Positions 51,721-60,151 of a stretch of 64,000 nucleotides of DNA are shown in pieces (within the stretch, counting starts at the first letter, position 1; every line of letters starts with the position of its first letter). This DNA comes from Qipengyuania marisflavi (GTDB lineage Bacteria > Pseudomonadota > Alphaproteobacteria > Sphingomonadales > Sphingomonadaceae). Both the position numbers and the translations under genes were made by a program. The notes below the pieces were generated by a model that was not told the DNA's origin, did not search any database, and saw only the letters and a list, made by a program, of their open reading frames with translations. The stretch is taken from assembly GCF_005884405.1 (NCBI RefSeq), contig NZ_VCAO01000002.1:62001-126000 (forward strand), in the 5' to 3' direction.

Positions 51721-52716
51721 TTATTCGGTAAGCTGGCGGGGCAGCTTGAAAATCATGTTCTCTTCTGCGGAAACCAGCGTCTCTTCTTGGACCAGCCGCC
51801 ATTCGGACAACCGGTCAACCACTTCGCGCACCAGCTTTTCAGGGGCCGAAGCGCCCGCAGTCAGCCCCATCGTGCCCACGCCTTCAAGCCATGACGGATC
51901 GATATCGCTGGCCCGCTGGATCAATCTGGCATCGGTGCCAAGTCGCTCGGCAACTTCGACCAGACGCACTGAATTTGAGGAATTGGGCGCGCCGATCACC
52001 AGCACCAGATCGCTAGCCGGCGCGATCCGCTTGACCGCTGCCTGACGGTTGGAAGTGGCATAACAGATGTCCTCTGCCTTCGGTCCGACGATCTGCGGAT
52101 AGCGGGCCTTGAGCGCGGTGATCAAATCCTCGGTATCATCGACCGACAGCGTGGTCTGCGTCAGGAAAGACAGCGCATCGTCCTGCGTAAACGGCAGCGC
52201 GGCGACATCGGCAAGCGTTTCAACCAGGGTAATCTGTCCCGGTGGCACCTGGCCCATTGTCCCGATTACCTCGGGATGACCCTCGTGCCCGATGAACAGG
52301 ATGTGCTGACCCTTTTCGATCTGGCGTTCGGCCTGACGGTGGACCTTGCTGACCAGCGGACAGGTGGCATCGACATACAGCAGCTTGCGGCGATCGGCTT
52401 CTGCGGGGACCGATTTGGGCACGCCATGCGCGCTGAACACTACGGGGGCGTCGTCGGGAACTTCATCCAGTTCCTCGACAAAGATCGCACCCTTGGCTTT
52501 CAGCGCGTCGACCACATAGCGATTGTGGACGATTTCATGCCGGACATAAACCGGTGCGCCATATTTTTCGAGCGCGCGCTCAACGATTTCAATGGCGCGG
52601 TCGACCCCGGCACAGAACCCGCGTGGCGCGGCAATCAGGAGCTTTAGCGGCAGACGATGATCGCTGCTGCTGCGGATGCCGGACGATGTGCCGGTGGATG
52701 GAAAGGGGGCATTCAT
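51721..52716 (-). CDS. ispH: 4-hydroxy-3-methylbut-2-enyl diphosphate reductase
   Basis: A 331-residue protein. The three [4Fe-4S]-binding cysteines are Cys35 ([11 protein letters not shown]), Cys119 ([12 protein letters not shown]) and Cys218 ([11 protein letters not shown]), with spacing matching E. coli. It makes IPP and DMAPP in the final step of the non-mevalonate pathway. An N-terminal extension of about 20 residues is present compared with E. coli. The gene begins the ispH-thrB-rnhA operon, divergent from a lipoprotein gene. Confidence 0.97.
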   Translation of the reverse strand: MNAPFPSTGTSSGIRSSSDHRLPLKLLIAAPRGFCAGVDRAIEIVERALEKYGAPVYVRHEIVHNRYVVDALKAKGAIFVEELDEVPDDAPVVFSAHGVPKSVPAEADRRKLLYVDATCPLVSKVHRQAERQIEKGQHILFIGHEGHPEVIGTMGQVPPGQITLVETLADVAALPFTQDDALSFLTQTTLSVDDTEDLITALKARYPQIVGPKAEDICYATSNRQAAVKRIAPASDLVLVIGAPNSSNSVRLVEVAERLGTDARLIQRASDIDPSWLEGVGTMGLTAGASAPEKLVREVVDRLSEWRLVQEETLVSAEENMIFKLPRQLTE

Positions 52717-52811
52717 ATCCCGCCCTCTAGCGCTTTCATTAAGCGCAAGCTAGGGCGTGCCAGCGCGCACCCGCGCACCGAATTCGAATGCCTCGCAAGG
52801 ATAGACGCCGC

Positions 52812-53465
52812 ATGACCAGCCCACTCCGCCTCCTTCCCGCGCTTGCCATCGGCATCGCGCTCGCCGGTTGCGCCAAGGAAGGCGATCTGATCGTTGACCA
52901 GGGGGTCGGTATCACAGCGATCCGCACCGCCTGCCCGGCCGTGGGTATTCCCGATTTTACCGGCGATATCACCACTTTCCGTCAGGCAGGGTCGACTACG
53001 ATGGCCGATCTCGACGTAACCGCGGCGATGACCAATCTGCGCTTTACCTGCAACGAAACTGCTGATGACCGGGTGTATTCGGAGGCGACTTTCGACGTCC
53101 GCGCCCGTCGCACCGATGTGCGCGGCGCGCGCACTGTGACGCTGCCCTATTTCAGCACCGTCCTGCGCGGCGGTAGTGCGGTTGTCAGCAAGCGAGTCGG
53201 TTCGGTCACGCTGGCCTTTGCCGATGGCCAGGAACGCGCCACGGCACGCGGCACCGCCGGGGCCTATGTCAATCGCGCGGATGCCACGCTGCCCGCCGAT
53301 GTCCGCGAACAGATCACGCGCAAGCGCAAGCCGGGGGATCCCGATGCGGCGCTTGACCCGCTGGCTGATCCCGCGGTGAAAGCAGCTGTGCAGCGCGCCA
53401 CGTTCGAATTGCTGGTCGGTTTCCAGCTGACCGAAGCGCAGCTGAAGTATAACGCCACCCGCTAA
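52812..53465 (+). CDS. Lipoprotein of unknown function
   Basis: A 217-residue protein with a clear lipobox LAGC at Cys20 following a hydrophobic leader (LRLLPALAIGIA). The mature part is soluble and beta-rich (VTAAMTNLRFTCNETADDRV, GSVTLAFADGQERATARG), with a basic helical C-terminus. No family assigned. The ATG at 52812 is used in place of one at 52788 because it makes the lipobox position normal. It is divergent from ispH and 90 bases upstream of argS. Confidence 0.82.
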   Translation: MTSPLRLLPALAIGIALAGCAKEGDLIVDQGVGITAIRTACPAVGIPDFTGDITTFRQAGSTTMADLDVTAAMTNLRFTCNETADDRVYSEATFDVRARRTDVRGARTVTLPYFSTVLRGGSAVVSKRVGSVTLAFADGQERATARGTAGAYVNRADATLPADVREQITRKRKPGDPDAALDPLADPAVKAAVQRATFELLVGFQLTEAQLKYNATR

Positions 53466-53555
53466 TCCGGTTTTCCGTTGAAAATGTGTGACGCGCGGAA
53501 GCGATTCCAGCGCGGCCCCACTTGCGATTCTGGCCCATTCGGCTAGGCGCGCGCA

Positions 53556-55295
53556 ATGGCTGATATGCAGACACTACACGCCGCCTTCGTGGCCAAGATC
53601 GACGCAGTTTTGAACGCGCTGGAGATGGAGGGCGCGCTGCCGCCAGAAACCGCGCGCGGCAATGTGGCTGTCGAACCGCCCCGCGATCCTTCGCACGGTG
53701 ATCTGGCGACCAATGCCGCAATGGTGCTGGCCAAGCAGGCAGGCACCAATCCCCGCGCTCTGGCGGACAAGATCGTCGCGCATATCGCCAATGATCCCGA
53801 TGTCGTCTCGGCAGAGATTGCCGGGCCGGGCTTTATCAATCTGCGCCTGTCGGACGATGTCTGGCGGCGCGAACTGGCGGCGATTGCCGATCTGGGCGCG
53901 GATTATGGCCGTTCGGCGCTGGGCGCAGGCACGCGGGTCAATATCGAATATGTCTCCGCCAATCCGACCGGGCCGATGCATATGGGCCATTGCCGCGGCG
54001 CGGTGGTGGGCGATGCATTGGCGGGCCTGCTGGAATTTGCCGGCCATCCGGTGACACGCGAATATTACATCAATGATGCCGGAGGTCAGGTCGACGTGCT
54101 CGCGCGCTCGGCGCACCTGCGTTACCGCGAGGCATTGGGCGAAGATATCGGTGCCATCCCCGAGGGGCTGTATCCGGGCGATTATCTCACTGACATTGGT
54201 CAGGCCATTGCTGACCTTCACGGTGATAAGTTTGTAGATTTGCCTGAAAGCGAATGGCTTAGTGACTTTCGGAAGGCATCGGTCGCGGCCATGATGAAGC
54301 TTATTCGTCATGACCTTGAGCTGCTGGGCATCAAGCACGATCTGTTCGCGTCGGAGGCTGAGCTACAGGCTGCGGGCAAGCCGGAAGCCGCCGAAGCATG
54401 GCTGCGCGAACGCGATCTGGTTTATGACGGCGTGCTGGAAGCGCCCAAGGGCAAGGCTCCGCCGGAAGATTGGGAGGCGGTCGAACTGCCGCTGTTCCGC
54501 TCGACCAAATTCGGGGACGATCAGGACCGCCCGATTCGCAAATCGAACGGCAGCTGGACCTATTTCGGCGCCGATCTGGCCTATCACATGCAAAAAGCCG
54601 AGGCTGCCGATGCGCTGATCGACATCTGGGGCGCTGATCATGCGGGCACGGTCAAGCGGATCAAGGCAGCTGTTGCGGCCTTGTCCGAAGGGCAGGGCAA
54701 GCCGATCCCGTTCGATGTGAAGCTGATCCAGATGGTCCAGCTGATGCGCGGCGGCGAGCCGGTGAAAATGTCCAAACGCAGTGGCAGTTTCGTGACGCTG
54801 GCCGATGTGGTGAGTGAAGTGGGCAAGGACGTTGTCCGTTTCACCATGCTTACCCGCAAGCCCGAAGCGCAGATGGAATTCGACTTTGCCAAAGTCGTCG
54901 AAGCCAGCAAAGACAACCCGGTCTTCTACCTGCAATACGCCCATGCGCGGATCCGTTCGACCCTGCGCAAGGCAGGCGTGGAGCCAAGCGCCGATCATCT
55001 TGACCGGCTGGGCGATGCCGAGCTGGGGCTGGTGCGCGAAGCGGCGCAATTCCCGCGCATGGTCGAAGCCGCCGCCAAGGCGCGGGAGCCGCACCGCATC
55101 GCGTTTTTCCTCGGCGATCTGGCGGCTGCCTTTCACAGTTTCTGGAATATGGGTAATGATGATCCGGCAAAGCGGATCATTCTGGAAGCCGATCCTGAAT
55201 TGACTGCCGCGCGGCTGTTTGTCGCGGCGCAGGTGGCGCAGGTGATCCGCAACGGTCTGGCGATCCTTGGGGTCGAGGCTGTGGAGGAGATGTGA
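53556..55295 (+). CDS. argS: Arginyl-tRNA synthetase
   Basis: A 579-residue class I synthetase. The HIGH motif is HMGH at 142-145 (NPTGPMHMGHCRGAVVGDAL) and KMSK lies at 404-407. The N-terminal ArgS-specific domain (about 1-110) and the C-terminal anticodon-binding domain (about 460-579) are both present. A stretch of about 140 bases near 54181-54320 is visibly richer in A and T than the rest of the gene. It begins a conserved alphaproteobacterial cluster with SPOR, nagZ, scpAB and tatABC. Confidence 0.97.
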   Translation: MADMQTLHAAFVAKIDAVLNALEMEGALPPETARGNVAVEPPRDPSHGDLATNAAMVLAKQAGTNPRALADKIVAHIANDPDVVSAEIAGPGFINLRLSDDVWRRELAAIADLGADYGRSALGAGTRVNIEYVSANPTGPMHMGHCRGAVVGDALAGLLEFAGHPVTREYYINDAGGQVDVLARSAHLRYREALGEDIGAIPEGLYPGDYLTDIGQAIADLHGDKFVDLPESEWLSDFRKASVAAMMKLIRHDLELLGIKHDLFASEAELQAAGKPEAAEAWLRERDLVYDGVLEAPKGKAPPEDWEAVELPLFRSTKFGDDQDRPIRKSNGSWTYFGADLAYHMQKAEAADALIDIWGADHAGTVKRIKAAVAALSEGQGKPIPFDVKLIQMVQLMRGGEPVKMSKRSGSFVTLADVVSEVGKDVVRFTMLTRKPEAQMEFDFAKVVEASKDNPVFYLQYAHARIRSTLRKAGVEPSADHLDRLGDAELGLVREAAQFPRMVEAAAKAREPHRIAFFLGDLAAAFHSFWNMGNDDPAKRIILEADPELTAARLFVAAQVAQVIRNGLAILGVEAVEEM

Positions 55296-55297
55296 GC

Positions 55298-56005
55298 ATG
55301 AGCACCACACCATACGATACCGACCCGTATGACACGGACGAGGACTGGGACGAGAACGGGGAACTGGCGCTGAGCGACAGTGACGAACGGCTGCCCTGGC
55401 TCGAATCGGATGACGATGAAGAGGCTGCAACCGGTTTCGATACGGCGCGGCTGTTGTTGATGGGCGCATTGGCGCTGGTGTTGCTGGCCGCAGTGGTCGG
55501 CGGCATCTGGTTCGCCAGCCGTTTTGGCGCGGGCGCCGAGCCTGAGGCTGACGGCAGCGTGATCGCGGCGCCCGACGGACCATACAAGACGCGGCCTGAA
55601 GACGAAGGCGGCAAGACTTTCCCCGGAACCGGCGACACCAGTTTCGCAGTGGGCGAAGGGCAGACCCGTGAGGGGCAGCTGGCCTCCGCCCCCGCAGTAA
55701 CGCCGCCCAAAGAAGCCGCCGCGCCCACTATCCCCAGCACCGTTGACGAAGAACCGCGCGCTGCGCAGCCGACTGGTCCCAGTGTGCAAGTGGGCGCGTT
55801 TCCCCGACGCGAAGATGCCGAAGCGGGCTGGGCATCGCTGATCCGCCAGACCGAAGCGTTAAGCGGTGTCAGCCACCGCGTGGTCGAAGGCCAGGCCGAT
55901 ATTGGCCGGGTGTTCCGCCTGCAGGCGCTGCCGGGTGACCGTGCCGCGTCGCGCCGCCTCTGTGCAGCGCTCAAGGCCGATGGGATCGCCTGTTTCGTGA
56001 AGTAA
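55298..56005 (+). CDS. SPOR-domain protein with single transmembrane helix
   Basis: A 235-residue protein with a cytoplasmic acidic N-terminus (Asp/Glu/Tyr-rich, first 45 residues), a transmembrane helix (about 48-70, LLLMGALALVLLAAVVGGIW), a Pro/Ala-rich linker and a C-terminal SPOR domain (about 160-235, VQVGAFPRREDAEAGWASLI). SPOR domains bind denuded peptidoglycan at the septum. ATG at 55298 has GGAGGAG upstream; GTG at 55292 overlapping the argS stop is an alternative. nagZ follows, fitting a cell-wall role. Confidence 0.9.
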   Translation: MSTTPYDTDPYDTDEDWDENGELALSDSDERLPWLESDDDEEAATGFDTARLLLMGALALVLLAAVVGGIWFASRFGAGAEPEADGSVIAAPDGPYKTRPEDEGGKTFPGTGDTSFAVGEGQTREGQLASAPAVTPPKEAAAPTIPSTVDEEPRAAQPTGPSVQVGAFPRREDAEAGWASLIRQTEALSGVSHRVVEGQADIGRVFRLQALPGDRAASRRLCAALKADGIACFVK

Positions 56006-56077
56006 GCGCCAGCTTTTGCACATTCAGGCGTTGCGCGAAACTTGCGCATGGGGCGGGAAACTGCGATTCCCCTGCGC

Positions 56078-57100
56078 ATGATACCCGCGATTTTCGGCAT
56101 TTCCGGTGACCAGCTGACAAAGGACGAACGCGCCTTTTTCAAAGATGCCGATCCGGCGGGCTATATTCTTTTCGGCCGCAATTGCGTGTCGCGCGACCAG
56201 ATGCGTGCGCTGACCGATGATCTGTGCAGCCTGCACGGGCGTGACCGTAATTTTATCTCGATCGATCAGGAGGGTGGCCGTGTCGCACGGATGAAGCCGC
56301 CCGAATGGTCTGCCTTTCCCGCAGGGGCGGCGTTCGACGCCCTGTACCAGATTGCCCCCGCCAGCGCGATCGAGGCAGCGCGTATCAATGCCGAGGCGCT
56401 GGCACGCGAACTGGCGGAGGTTGGCGTGACAGTCGATTTTCACCCCCCGCTCGATATCCCGCAACCCGGTGCGCATGATGTCATCGGGGACCGGGCCCTG
56501 GGGCACGAGCCGATGCAGGTGGCGGCGCTGGGCCGCGCGATCCTCAACGGATTTTCCCGCGCGGGCGTACTGGGCTGTATCAAACATATGCCCGGCCACG
56601 GCCGCTCCACCGCCGACACGCATAAGGAAATGCCGACGGTCACGGCCAGCGCCGCTGAGCTGGCGCGCGATATCGCGCCGTTCAAGACGCTGGCTGGCAC
56701 ACCGCTGGGAATGACCGGGCATTTGCTGTTTACCGCTTGGGATGCCGAAAACCCCGTGACGCATTCTCCCGCGATTATCCATGACATCATTCGCGGCGAG
56801 ATCGGGTTCGGCGGGCTGTTACTGACCGACGATATCGACATGGAGGCGCTGAGCGGCTCGATCCCCGAACGATCGGAACGCGCCCTCGCCGCTGGCTGCG
56901 ATGTGGTGCTCAATTGCTGGGCAAAGATGGACGATATGATCGGTATTGCGCAGCGGTGCCCCGCTATGCGCGGCGATAGCATTGCCCGGTACGACCGCGC
57001 GATGGCGGCGCTTGGCGCGCCGCCCACCAGCTTCGAAACTGGCGAGCTGCTGGCCAAGCGTGATGCGCTGTTGGCCATCACGGAAGAAGCGACCGCGTGA
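56078..57100 (+). CDS. nagZ: Beta-N-acetylhexosaminidase NagZ
   Basis: A 340-residue GH3 enzyme with the NagZ loop motif KHMPGHGRSTADTHKEMP and catalytic Asp in LLTDDIDMEAL. It removes N-acetylglucosamine from 1,6-anhydro-muropeptides during wall recycling. It is cytosolic. Start 56078 (MIPAIFGISG) matches the usual family opening; in-frame ATG at 56048 and TTG at 56042 would add about ten residues. No start has a strong ribosome site. It overlaps scpA by four bases. Confidence 0.95.
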   Translation: MIPAIFGISGDQLTKDERAFFKDADPAGYILFGRNCVSRDQMRALTDDLCSLHGRDRNFISIDQEGGRVARMKPPEWSAFPAGAAFDALYQIAPASAIEAARINAEALARELAEVGVTVDFHPPLDIPQPGAHDVIGDRALGHEPMQVAALGRAILNGFSRAGVLGCIKHMPGHGRSTADTHKEMPTVTASAAELARDIAPFKTLAGTPLGMTGHLLFTAWDAENPVTHSPAIIHDIIRGEIGFGGLLLTDDIDMEALSGSIPERSERALAAGCDVVLNCWAKMDDMIGIAQRCPAMRGDSIARYDRAMAALGAPPTSFETGELLAKRDALLAITEEATA

Positions 57101-57921
57101 CTGCGGACGGCCTGCTGTTTGCCGATCAGACGGCAGCCGGGGCCGCTGCCGAAGCCGACGATTGGGACGGTATCGCGGCCGATGACACGCGCGATAATGA
57201 GGCGCTGTATCTTGAGCTAGACGGGTGGGAGGGGCCGCTCGACCTGCTGCTGGATCTGGCGCGGCGGCAAAAGGTCGATTTACGGCAAATCTCGATCCTG
57301 GCGCTGGTCGACCAATATCTCGACTATATCGATCAGGCTGGGGCGCTGCGGCTGGAACTGGCCGCCGACTACCTCGTGATGGCGGCGTGGCTGGCCTATC
57401 TCAAATCGACCATGCTGCTGCCGCGTGACGAGCAGGAAGATCCCAGTGCCGAGGAGCTGGCGCTAAAACTGCAATTGCGGCTGCAACGGCTGGGCGCGAT
57501 GCGCGAGGCGGCCGGGCGGTTGATGGGCGGCGACCGGATCGGGCGTGATGTGTTCCTGCGCGGCAATCCTGAAGGTCTGGAGATTGCCCGCAAGACGCTG
57601 TGGCGCTGTGACCAGTTTGCGCTGCTGGAGGCCTATGGCAGGGTCAAGGCGCGCACGGCGCCCGCCGTCCATATGGTGCGCGAACGTCCGGTTATGACGC
57701 TCGACAGCGCGCTGGAACGTGTCAGCCATATGCTGGGCGTCACGCTGGACTGGATGGAATTGCGCGATTTTCTGCCGCCGCATGCCGAACCCCGTCTGCG
57801 GCGCTCGGCCCTGGCTTCCAGCTTTGTCGCCGCGCTGGAACTGGCGCGGATGGGGCGGGCTGAAATCGCGCAGGAGGATGTCTTCGGACCCATGCGCCTG
57901 CGCCGGATCGCGCAGAAATGA
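57097..57921 (+). CDS. scpA: Segregation and condensation protein A
   Basis: A 274-residue ScpA kleisin. LDGWEGPLDLLLDLARRQKV (near residue 43) is the conserved N-terminal SMC-binding helix motif, and a winged-helix-like C-terminal part (about 215-274, SALASSFVAALELARMGR) follows. ScpA links the SMC heads and ScpB to condense the chromosome. The first 38 residues precede the usual ScpA start. GTG at 57097 overlaps the nagZ stop, so the two are coupled. Confidence 0.95.
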   Translation: MTADGLLFADQTAAGAAAEADDWDGIAADDTRDNEALYLELDGWEGPLDLLLDLARRQKVDLRQISILALVDQYLDYIDQAGALRLELAADYLVMAAWLAYLKSTMLLPRDEQEDPSAEELALKLQLRLQRLGAMREAAGRLMGGDRIGRDVFLRGNPEGLEIARKTLWRCDQFALLEAYGRVKARTAPAVHMVRERPVMTLDSALERVSHMLGVTLDWMELRDFLPPHAEPRLRRSALASSFVAALELARMGRAEIAQEDVFGPMRLRRIAQK

Positions 57922-58547
57922 ACGAGCTGGCGCGCGCTATCGAAGCGGCGCTGTTCGCCGCAGACGAGCCGATGACTGCCGATGCGCTCGCCAGTTTTCT
58001 GGGCGATGCTGCGGCTGGTGATGTCAGGACGGGCCTGCGCGAACTGGCCGAGCATTACGGCAAACGCGGTGTCCATCTGGTGGAGCGCGGCAAGCGGTGG
58101 CATTTCGAAACCGCACCCGATCTGGCGCATCTGTTGCGGCGCGAAAAGGAACAAGTCCGCCGCCTGAGCCGCGCGGCCACCGAAGTGCTCGCCATCATCG
58201 CCTATCACGAACCCGTCAGCCGCGCCGAAGTGGAATCGATCCGCGGGGTGCAGACCAGTGGCGGGACACTGGATGTGCTGATGGAGGCGGGCTGGGTGAA
58301 AATTGCCGGTCGCCGCGAAGTGCCCGGACGCCCAGTGATCTATGCCACCACCCCCGATTTCCTCGACCACTTCGGCTTGTCCAGTCGTCGCGACTTGCCC
58401 GGCATCGCCGAATTGCGTGCCACCGGACTGCTCGATCCGGTCGAGGATGCATACGAAAGCCTTGTTTCCGGGGCCGAATCCGAGGGCGGGGGCGAAGGCG
58501 ATCAACAGGCCCCGCAGGACGCTTCGGACAACGACACCGCTTACTGA
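57918..58547 (+). CDS. scpB: Segregation and condensation protein B
   Basis: A 209-residue ScpB with tandem winged-helix domains: the first in residues 1-80 (ELARAIEAALFAADEPMTAD) and the second at about 85-170 (LSRAATEVLAIIAYHEPVSR, GRREVPGRPVIYATTPDF). It works with ScpA and SMC. The C-terminal 30 residues are acidic and low-complexity. Its ATG overlaps the scpA stop by four bases. Confidence 0.95.
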   Translation: MNELARAIEAALFAADEPMTADALASFLGDAAAGDVRTGLRELAEHYGKRGVHLVERGKRWHFETAPDLAHLLRREKEQVRRLSRAATEVLAIIAYHEPVSRAEVESIRGVQTSGGTLDVLMEAGWVKIAGRREVPGRPVIYATTPDFLDHFGLSSRRDLPGIAELRATGLLDPVEDAYESLVSGAESEGGGEGDQQAPQDASDNDTAY

Positions 58548-58606
58548 CTGGCACTTGTGCCCACCAACGCCTATATTGATGGCAATCTAGCGAAAGAGAA
58601 TTTCCC

Positions 58607-58846
58607 ATGGGACTTAGTGTCTGGCAGCTCGCCATCATCGCCATCGTCGTCCTCGTCCTGTTCGGGCGTGGCAAAATCTCTGAAATGATGGGTGATTTCG
58701 GCAAGGGCATCAAAAGCTTCAAGCAGGGTATGAACGAAGAAGACGGCAAGCCCGCGCCGCGCATCGAAGGCCCCACGCACGAGCCGAAGCCGGCTGATCA
58801 GGCGGCCAAGGATCCGCAGCCTGCGCCGCGTCAGGATCTGAACTGA
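58607..58846 (+). CDS. tatA: Twin-arginine translocase subunit TatA
   Basis: A 79-residue protein with one N-terminal transmembrane helix ([20 protein letters not shown]), the conserved [20 protein letters not shown] hinge and amphipathic helix, and a Pro/Lys/Asp-rich tail. TatA oligomers form the pore for folded Tat substrates. It is first of tatA-tatB-tatC and follows scpB by 59 bases. Confidence 0.95.
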   Translation: MGLSVWQLAIIAIVVLVLFGRGKISEMMGDFGKGIKSFKQGMNEEDGKPAPRIEGPTHEPKPADQAAKDPQPAPRQDLN

Positions 58847-58869
58847 TCCGTTAAGAGAGGGCTCCGCCC

Positions 58870-59322
58870 ATGTTCGACATCGGCGCCAGCGAATTGCTGG
58901 TGATCGTCATTGTGGCGATCCTGGTCATTGGCCCCAAGGATATGCCGCGCGCGCTGCGCAGTGCAGGCCGCTGGATCGGCAAGATGCGCAGGATGTCCAA
59001 CCATGTCCGCGCCGGAGTGGACGCCATGATCCGCGATGCGGAGATGGAGGACATGGAAAAGTCCTGGGCCGAACGCAACCGCCAGATCATGGCGCAATAT
59101 CCCGATGGTTCGCAGCCAGAGGGCGGCGCTGCCGAGAGCGACCCGGAGAATTTGCTGCCTGCTGAAATGGAACCGCTGGCCGCCGCTGGCCGCGTACCCG
59201 ATGCGGATGCCGCTGCCGAAGCGACGATTGCGCGTGCTGCGCCGGTAAAGGCGCCAGAGCATGGCGAGGAGCCACCGCTGCCGCTTGATCCGCCATCTCC
59301 CCCGCCCGCGAAGGGCGACTGA
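58870..59322 (+). CDS. tatB: Twin-arginine translocase subunit TatB
   Basis: A 150-residue protein: an N-terminal helix (ASELLVIVIVAILVIGPKDM with the GPKDMPRALR hinge), an amphipathic helix (AGRWIGKMRRMSNHVRAGVD) and a long Pro/Ala/Glu-rich tail. GPKDLP-type hinge and length identify TatB rather than TatA. TatB docks the signal peptide on TatC. It starts 23 bases after tatA, and tatC begins one base after its end. Confidence 0.93.
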   Translation: MFDIGASELLVIVIVAILVIGPKDMPRALRSAGRWIGKMRRMSNHVRAGVDAMIRDAEMEDMEKSWAERNRQIMAQYPDGSQPEGGAAESDPENLLPAEMEPLAAAGRVPDADAAAEATIARAAPVKAPEHGEEPPLPLDPPSPPPAKGD

Positions 59323-59323
59323 C

Positions 59324-60151
59324 ATGCCCCTCAACCTCCGCGATATTGACGAAACACAGGCCCCGCTGATCGATCATCTGATCGAACTGCGCACGCGGCT
59401 GGTGCGCAGCGTGCTGGCGCTGGCGATTGCCTTTGGTGTGTGCCTGTATTTTGCCGATCCGATCCTGGGTTTCCTGATCCAGCCGCTTAAAAATGCCTTT
59501 CCTGCGGGCGAGGGGCAGTTGATCTTCACCAAGCTGTATGAAGTATTCTTCGTCGAGATGAAGGTCGCGCTGTTCGCCGGGTTCTGTCTCAGCTTTCCGA
59601 TCATTGCCAACCAGCTGTGGGCCTTCATCGCGCCTGGTCTCTATGCGCGCGAGAAGAGGGCATTTCTGCCGTTCCTGCTGGCCACACCCATCCTGTTCGC
59701 GATGGGCGCAGCGCTGGCTTATTATGTCGTGATGCCCACGGCCTTTGAGTGGTTTCTGGGCTTCGAGGGGCAGGCCGGCGGGCTGGAAATTCAGGCACTG
59801 CCGTCCGCCAATGAATATCTCGGGCTGGTGATGCAGTTCATTCTGGCGTTCGGGATGAGCTTCCTGCTGCCGGTACTGCTGTTGCTGCTGCACCGCGCGG
59901 GGATTGTCAGCCGGGCGCAGCTGGCGGGGGCGCGGCGCTATGTCATTGTGCTGATAGTCGCGGTTGCAGCCATCATCACGCCGCCCGATCCGGGCTCTCA
60001 GCTGCTGCTGGCGATCCCGCTGCTGCTGCTGTTCGAAGGCTCGCTGCTGCTGATGCGGCTGACCGAGCGGCGCGCCGCGAAGGACGCGCCCGCTACTGAA
60101 GATACCGCGACCGATGACACGCCAGCCGACGAGTCTCAGTCCGCGTCGTAA
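59324..60151 (+). CDS. tatC: Twin-arginine translocase subunit TatC
   Basis: A 275-residue protein with six transmembrane helices. LIDHLIELRTRLVRSVLALA is the conserved N-terminal signature, and FAAPGLYAREKRAFLPFLL-like sequence in the periplasmic region (IAPGLYAREKRAFLPF) and a PDPGSQLLLAIPLLLL end are typical. It recognises the twin-arginine signal. An upstream in-frame start at 59261 is ignored because 59324 fits the family. The last 16 bases overlap the end of the convergent amidohydrolase gene. Confidence 0.95.
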   Translation: MPLNLRDIDETQAPLIDHLIELRTRLVRSVLALAIAFGVCLYFADPILGFLIQPLKNAFPAGEGQLIFTKLYEVFFVEMKVALFAGFCLSFPIIANQLWAFIAPGLYAREKRAFLPFLLATPILFAMGAALAYYVVMPTAFEWFLGFEGQAGGLEIQALPSANEYLGLVMQFILAFGMSFLLPVLLLLLHRAGIVSRAQLAGARRYVIVLIVAVAAIITPPDPGSQLLLAIPLLLLFEGSLLLMRLTERRAAKDAPATEDTATDDTPADESQSAS

